A DNA stretch of 64,000 nt from Chitinophaga sp. (lineage in GTDB: Bacteria > Bacteroidota > Bacteroidia > Chitinophagales > Chitinophagaceae): assembly GCF_017745275.1 (NCBI RefSeq), contig NZ_JAGHZS010000001.1, forward strand, positions 62,001 to 126,000. Direction: 5' to 3'. This document shows positions 63,814 through 64,000 of this stretch, in pieces (positions within the stretch are counted from its first letter, which is position 1; each line of letters opens with the position of its first letter). The position numbers were made by a program, and so were the translations under genes. The notes beneath the pieces are model-generated. The model ran no database searches, was not told the origin of the DNA, and saw nothing but the letters and a program-made list of their open reading frames with translations.

Positions 63814-64000
63814 ATGGAGTACGGTAAATTTCAAACAAGGAAAGATTTTCTGAAGCAATCTGCAATGGGGCTACTCGCCATTACCGCCGCAATATCATCC
63901 ATTGGTGTTTTCGAATCGTTTACCCCGGTAAAAAAAGAAAAAAGCATCAGAAAAAGGTCATCTTCAGTGACACCGAAAGAATTTAGGGAAGGTATAATGC
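63814..64000 (+). CDS. Second DUF4142-like protein with an export signal (3' end cut by window edge)
   Basis: 62 residues visible. An N-terminal FQTRKDFLKQSAMGLLAITAAISS resembles a Tat-like or lipoprotein-free export signal (RK rather than RR), then a basic linker, then PKEFREGIM, repeating the REGIM start of the preceding gene's domain. So the pair looks like a duplication with one copy exported. Confidence 0.65.
   Translation, partial: MEYGKFQTRKDFLKQSAMGLLAITAAISSIGVFESFTPVKKEKSIRKRSSSVTPKEFREGIM

Noticed and set aside
1..64000. tRNA, rRNA, tmRNA, prophage or insertion sequence
   Set aside because: No cloverleaf-type arm sequences, rRNA stretches, transposase or integrase products were found on reading.

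Overview
The window looks like the chromosome of a Bacteroidota bacterium, most likely family Chitinophagaceae and close to Chitinophaga. The evidence is the gene families present: DUF2480, DUF4142, a lipid-anchored TamA next to TamB, SusD-free sugar hydrolases, WG-repeat and PLL-propeller secreted proteins, many AraC regulators and an ECF sigma factor overlapping a beta-barrel gene. Several promoters also fit the Bacteroidota form TTTG-N19/20-TAnnTTTG. I found no rRNA, tRNA, prophage or insertion sequence.

Left part (1-31.8 kb): a truncated methylglyoxal synthase; a mechanosensitive channel; a GHL10 glycosidase-like protein; a secreted metalloprotease with a PLL propeller; glutamate synthase gltB-gltD; two secreted unknowns; dinD with a perfect 22-bp operator-like palindrome; the tamB-tamA pair; pyruvate oxidase; a DUF2867-like protein; RlpA; a PfpI/DJ-1 protein; a DUF3472 protein; CorA; DUF2480; and the periplasmic foldase PpiD.

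Centre (31.8-39 kb): this is the most unusual part and looks like the replication origin and centromere zone of the chromosome. A 0.6-kb non-coding stretch before nadA holds three exact TTATTCACA DnaA boxes and many near matches. After nadA comes 1.8 kb of non-coding DNA. It carries an array of degenerate dyad elements at a strikingly regular ~82-bp period, then an exact TTATCCACA box and AT-rich DNA with repeated TGTGGAAAA. After feoA and ybeY, four parS-like ParB sites (TGTTCCACGTGGAACA type) lie just before mnmG (gidA), a classic origin neighbour. In sampled + strand genes, base composition flips from C-rich left of this zone to G-rich right of it, as expected at an origin. parA, parB and dnaA are not in the window.

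Right part (39-64 kb): an ECF sigma factor overlapping a membrane/beta-barrel gene; an acidic unknown; cardiolipin synthase; a GH36 alpha-galactosidase; a MacB/FtsX-type permease followed by the Amj lipid II flippase and a P-loop-like unknown; DUF72; an HxlR regulator divergent from an esterase; a run of hydrolase, oxidoreductase and AraC genes; and a compact operon of a Tat-exported DsrE-like protein, a TsdA-like di-haem cytochrome c and a DsrE protein, which suggests periplasmic sulfur chemistry. It ends with a WG-repeat protein, a Crp/Fnr regulator with a 16-bp palindrome placed to activate the next gene, an AraC regulator and tandem DUF4142 genes cut by the right edge.
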